Origin: Anaerolineales bacterium
GTDB taxonomy: Bacteria; Chloroflexota; Anaerolineae; Anaerolineales; E44-bin32
Direction of reading: 5' to 3'
Length of the DNA: 8,493 bases
NCBI GenBank assembly: GCA_023250385.1
Contig: JAHFAU010000080.1
Coordinates: 1-8,493 of the forward strand
A model generated the notes under the pieces. The model saw only the letters and a program-made list of their open reading frames with translations, did no database searches and had not been told where the DNA came from. Positions 6,511-8,493 of this stretch are shown here, piece by piece; within the stretch, counting starts at the first letter, position 1; each line of letters begins with the position of its first letter. Position numbers and translations under genes: made by a program.

Positions 6511-7650
6511 ATGCGCCGTGGTCGCACGTTCATCTTGCTAGCTCTCATCCTGCTTATCGGGGCGGTGGGGGCCTTCCTATTGCTGAATCAGGGCGGGGGG
6601 GCGTCTGAAGAGCTTCCGACCCCGACCCCGGTAGGCGAAGCCAATATCGTCATCGCGGCGCAAAACATCTCCCGGGGTTCGATCATAGCGGCGGATGCGG
6701 CAATCATTTCGCCGTACCCGGCCGACTATAAGGTTGAGACGATGCTGGATGACCTCGGCCAGGTCGTCGGCAAGCGTGCCCGGATGGACATCGCACGCGG
6801 GGTTCCAATTACCGCCAACATGGTGACCGAGAAGGCAGGCGACCTGCTTGGGGTCGGCTCGGACGCTTCCATCGCGATCCCACCCGGAATGACCGCCATT
6901 TCGATTCCGATGGACCGCTTCTCGGGAGTCGCCTTCGCCCTGCGGGCTGGCGATCAAGTGGACGTGCTGGTCAGCCTGCTGCTCACCGATCTGGATGCGG
7001 ATTTTCAAACCGAGCTGCCCAACGAGAGCGCCTTTCTATTCAGCTCCGGGGGAGACCTGCTGAGCGGGTTCGTCTGCCGGGCGATCGAAACCAACGATGC
7101 GGGGGATATCCTGTGCTCCGTAGCGGCAGAGCGGCCGCCGGTCCAGGGAAAGACCGTCATTGATCCGGCCACCGACCAATCGTTGTTCGTTGTTCCGATC
7201 GGGTCCCAACGCCCGCGGCTGGTTTCCCAGCGGCTCATCAGCAATGCCGTGGTTCTCGGGGTCGGGACCTTCCCCTTGCCTGAAGAAGAGGCGGTCCCGG
7301 TGGCCGCCACGCCGGTCGCCGGGGTGGGAGCTCCGACCGGACAGCCCGCCGCGGCAGCCGAAGCGCCGGCGATCGTGCCGCCGGACATCGTGACCCTGAT
7401 CGTCAGGCCCCAAGATGCATTGGCGCTCAATTGGGCGGTACGAGCCGGGGTAGACTTGGTCTTGACTTTGCGCAGCCCGAACGACCCGACTGCCGAACTC
7501 GCCCTGGAAAGTGTGACTCTGCAGTTCTTGATCGACAACTACGAGATAACCATCCCATCTAAGCTCCCATACGGCACCGTCCCGCGCTTGGAGGCGCCAC
7601 CGTTCCTGTTCCCTCCACAGCTTGAGCCGACGCCAGCGCCGCAACAGTAG
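6511..7650 (+). CDS. cpaB: Flp pilus assembly protein CpaB/RcpC
   Basis: A 379-residue protein that starts at ATG 6511, 4 bases after a strong AAGGAGG. An N-terminal membrane anchor (about residues 7-26) is followed by a short low-complexity linker (PTPTP). Next is an SAF domain (about 44-107: ANIVIAAQNISRGSIIAA ... ARGVPITANMV), then the RcpC/CpaB domain with IPPGMTAISIPMDR (123-136) and LRAGDQVDVLVSLL (144-157). A Pro/Ala/Val-rich stretch (about 256-292) interrupts the C-terminal half before VTLIVRPQDALALNWAVRAG, and the protein ends in a proline-rich tail (LEPTPAPQQ). CpaB/RcpC proteins belong to the Tad secretion apparatus and act in the cell envelope, probably with the secretin RcpA/CpaC in organisms that have an outer membrane. 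The exact role is not settled. Its place between flp and cpaE is standard for tad loci. It is somewhat longer than many family members because of the linker and tail. Confidence 0.9.
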   Translation: MRRGRTFILLALILLIGAVGAFLLLNQGGGASEELPTPTPVGEANIVIAAQNISRGSIIAADAAIISPYPADYKVETMLDDLGQVVGKRARMDIARGVPITANMVTEKAGDLLGVGSDASIAIPPGMTAISIPMDRFSGVAFALRAGDQVDVLVSLLLTDLDADFQTELPNESAFLFSSGGDLLSGFVCRAIETNDAGDILCSVAAERPPVQGKTVIDPATDQSLFVVPIGSQRPRLVSQRLISNAVVLGVGTFPLPEEEAVPVAATPVAGVGAPTGQPAAAAEAPAIVPPDIVTLIVRPQDALALNWAVRAGVDLVLTLRSPNDPTAELALESVTLQFLIDNYEITIPSKLPYGTVPRLEAPPFLFPPQLEPTPAPQQ

Positions 7651-7698
7651 TAAGGCTTCGAATCGGACCGGCAAATCGCGTGATCCGGAGACCCGCAA

Positions 7699-8472
7699 AT
7701 GAGTGAGGGCGGAGAGCAGAGCATCCGCGTTCTCATCGTCGACGATTTCGCCGAGACGCGTGAGAACATCCGCAAGCTGCTCCAATTCGAGAGCGACATC
7801 GTCGTCGTGGGTGCCGCGCGTTCGGGGCAAGAGGCGATCGAGATCGCCATCGATTCCAAGCCCGACATCGCCATCATGGACATCAACATGGCGGACATGG
7901 ACGGGATCACTGCTACCGAAGCCATCCTGCGCGAAGTCCCCTTCGTCCAGGTTATCATCCTGTCGGTACAGAGCGAGCCGGATTACATGCAGCGGGCGAT
8001 GTTGGCCGGTGCCCGCTATTTCATGGTCAAGCCGCCCTCCAGCGAGGAGTTGATTGCCACGATCCGAAACCTTTCGGTCATGGCTCATCAGCGGCGGAAA
8101 GACTACGAGAAGCCTCGCCAGCTCATAGCGTCCGACGTGCCCGGTGCACCTGGCTATGTTCCGGCACACCGGCCGGTGGGGAAGGTGCTCACTTTCTACA
8201 GCCCAAAGGGGGGAGTGGGCTGCACCACACTGGCCGTCAACATCGCGCTCGGGCTCGACAGCCCCGACACTCCAACGGTGTTGGTCGACGGGCACCTGCA
8301 GTTTGGGGATGTCTCAGTTTTCTTGAACCTGCAGACCAAGACTTCGATCAGCGATCTGACGGCCCGCTCGGCGGAGATCGATCCGGAGATCGTGAATGAC
8401 GTCTTACTGTCCACGAGAGCGGCCTGCATATTCTGGCAGCGCCTCCACGACCGGAGATGGCAGACGAAGTAA
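7699..8472 (+). CDS. cpaE: Receiver-fused TadZ/CpaE pilus-localisation ATPase, apparently frameshifted
   Basis: The frame encodes 257 residues from ATG 7699, with GGAGA about 8 bases upstream and 48 bp after cpaB. Residues 8-127 are a receiver domain with all phosphorylation residues: D15-D16, D61 (AIMDINMADMDG), S89 and K111 (FMVKPP). A linker leads to a MinD/ParA-type ATPase domain: FYSPKGGVGCTTLAVNIALG (166-185), with signature Lys K170 but Cys at position 175 where the P-loop Lys normally sits, then VLVDGHLQFGDVSVFLNLQ (194-212). TadZ/CpaE proteins mark the site of Tad pilus assembly at the membrane. Family members run well beyond this point. After VNDVLLS (about residue 238) the frame turns into non-family sequence (TRAACIFWQRLHDRRWQTK) and stops at 8472. 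The expected continuation lies in another frame from 8412. A one-base deletion near 8405-8415 would explain this, either a real mutation or a sequencing/assembly error. If real, the ATPase domain is truncated. Confidence 0.88.
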   Translation: MSEGGEQSIRVLIVDDFAETRENIRKLLQFESDIVVVGAARSGQEAIEIAIDSKPDIAIMDINMADMDGITATEAILREVPFVQVIILSVQSEPDYMQRAMLAGARYFMVKPPSSEELIATIRNLSVMAHQRRKDYEKPRQLIASDVPGAPGYVPAHRPVGKVLTFYSPKGGVGCTTLAVNIALGLDSPDTPTVLVDGHLQFGDVSVFLNLQTKTSISDLTARSAEIDPEIVNDVLLSTRAACIFWQRLHDRRWQTK

Positions 8473-8493
8473 GTTCAGAGCAAATCCGCAGCA
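8412..8493 (+). pseudogene. cpaE: Out-of-frame continuation of cpaE, 3' partial
   Basis: Read from 8412 (CAC GAG AGC ...), this stretch is open to the window end and gives HESGLHILAAPPRPEMADEV followed by SSEQIRS. That matches the conserved segment after the VNDVLL helix in CpaE/TadZ proteins (HESG-hydrophobic-AAPPRPE). It joins the upstream frame smoothly if one base, probably a C in the TCC run at 8410-8412, is restored. It is therefore the same gene rather than a separate one, and it continues outside the window. Confidence 0.75.

Noticed and set aside
7036..8295. 419-codon open frame on the minus strand opposite cpaB and cpaE
   Set aside because: It lies opposite two clearly recognised genes. 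Its translation is charged, Asp/Arg/His-rich and without domain motifs, as expected from the complement of GC-rich coding sequence.
8401..8420. Programmed ribosomal frameshifting as an explanation for the cpaE frame change
   Set aside because: No slippery heptamer, stop codon or downstream stem is visible at the junction. A one-base deletion or sequence error is simpler.
1..8493. tRNA, rRNA, CRISPR, insertion sequence or attachment site
   Set aside because: Looked for on both strands by eye. No cloverleaf, repeat array, transposase or flanking direct repeats were seen.

Overview
The window is high-GC bacterial DNA. It most resembles a chromosome segment from Chloroflexota, probably Anaerolineae or a relative. 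This is inferred from the Flp pilin core (GQGLVEYALILVLV), from a TadZ/CpaE protein with an intact receiver domain and a GGVGCTT P-loop, and from the overall gene content. No 16S or other marker gene is present to confirm it. All real genes are on the + strand.

Positions 3-4243 hold three consecutive, tightly packed polytopic membrane proteins of the GT-C glycosyltransferase type (PMT/ArnT/AftB-like). The first is cut by the window start. They are 9 bp apart or overlap by 4 bp, so they look like one transcription unit for building a surface glycan or glycolipid.

Positions 4240-5983 hold a two-component pair: a NarL/DegU-type response regulator followed 4 bp later by a soluble DegS-like histidine kinase. 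The regulator start overlaps the last glycosyltransferase stop (ATGA). A good extended -10 promoter lies inside the 3' end of that glycosyltransferase gene, so the pair can be transcribed separately. A strong hairpin terminator follows the kinase at 5991-6016.

Positions 6071-8493 are the start of a tad/flp pilus locus. A near-consensus promoter drives a 48-residue Flp prepilin gene that begins with TTG behind a near-perfect Shine-Dalgarno. A terminator hairpin follows the pilin, then a second promoter with a perfect TTGACA -35, then cpaB/rcpC and a receiver-fused tadZ/cpaE. This layout suits high, separate expression of the pilin and lower expression of the assembly genes.

The main anomaly is in cpaE. 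The reading frame ends at 8472, but the expected family sequence (HESGLHILAAPPRPEMADEV) continues in another frame from 8412 to the window end. This points to a one-base deletion, either real or a sequencing/assembly error. The most interesting biological hypothesis is that the soluble kinase next to the locus controls Flp pilus production, possibly also by phosphorylating the intact receiver of CpaE. That remains inference. Nothing here demonstrates a wholly new system.
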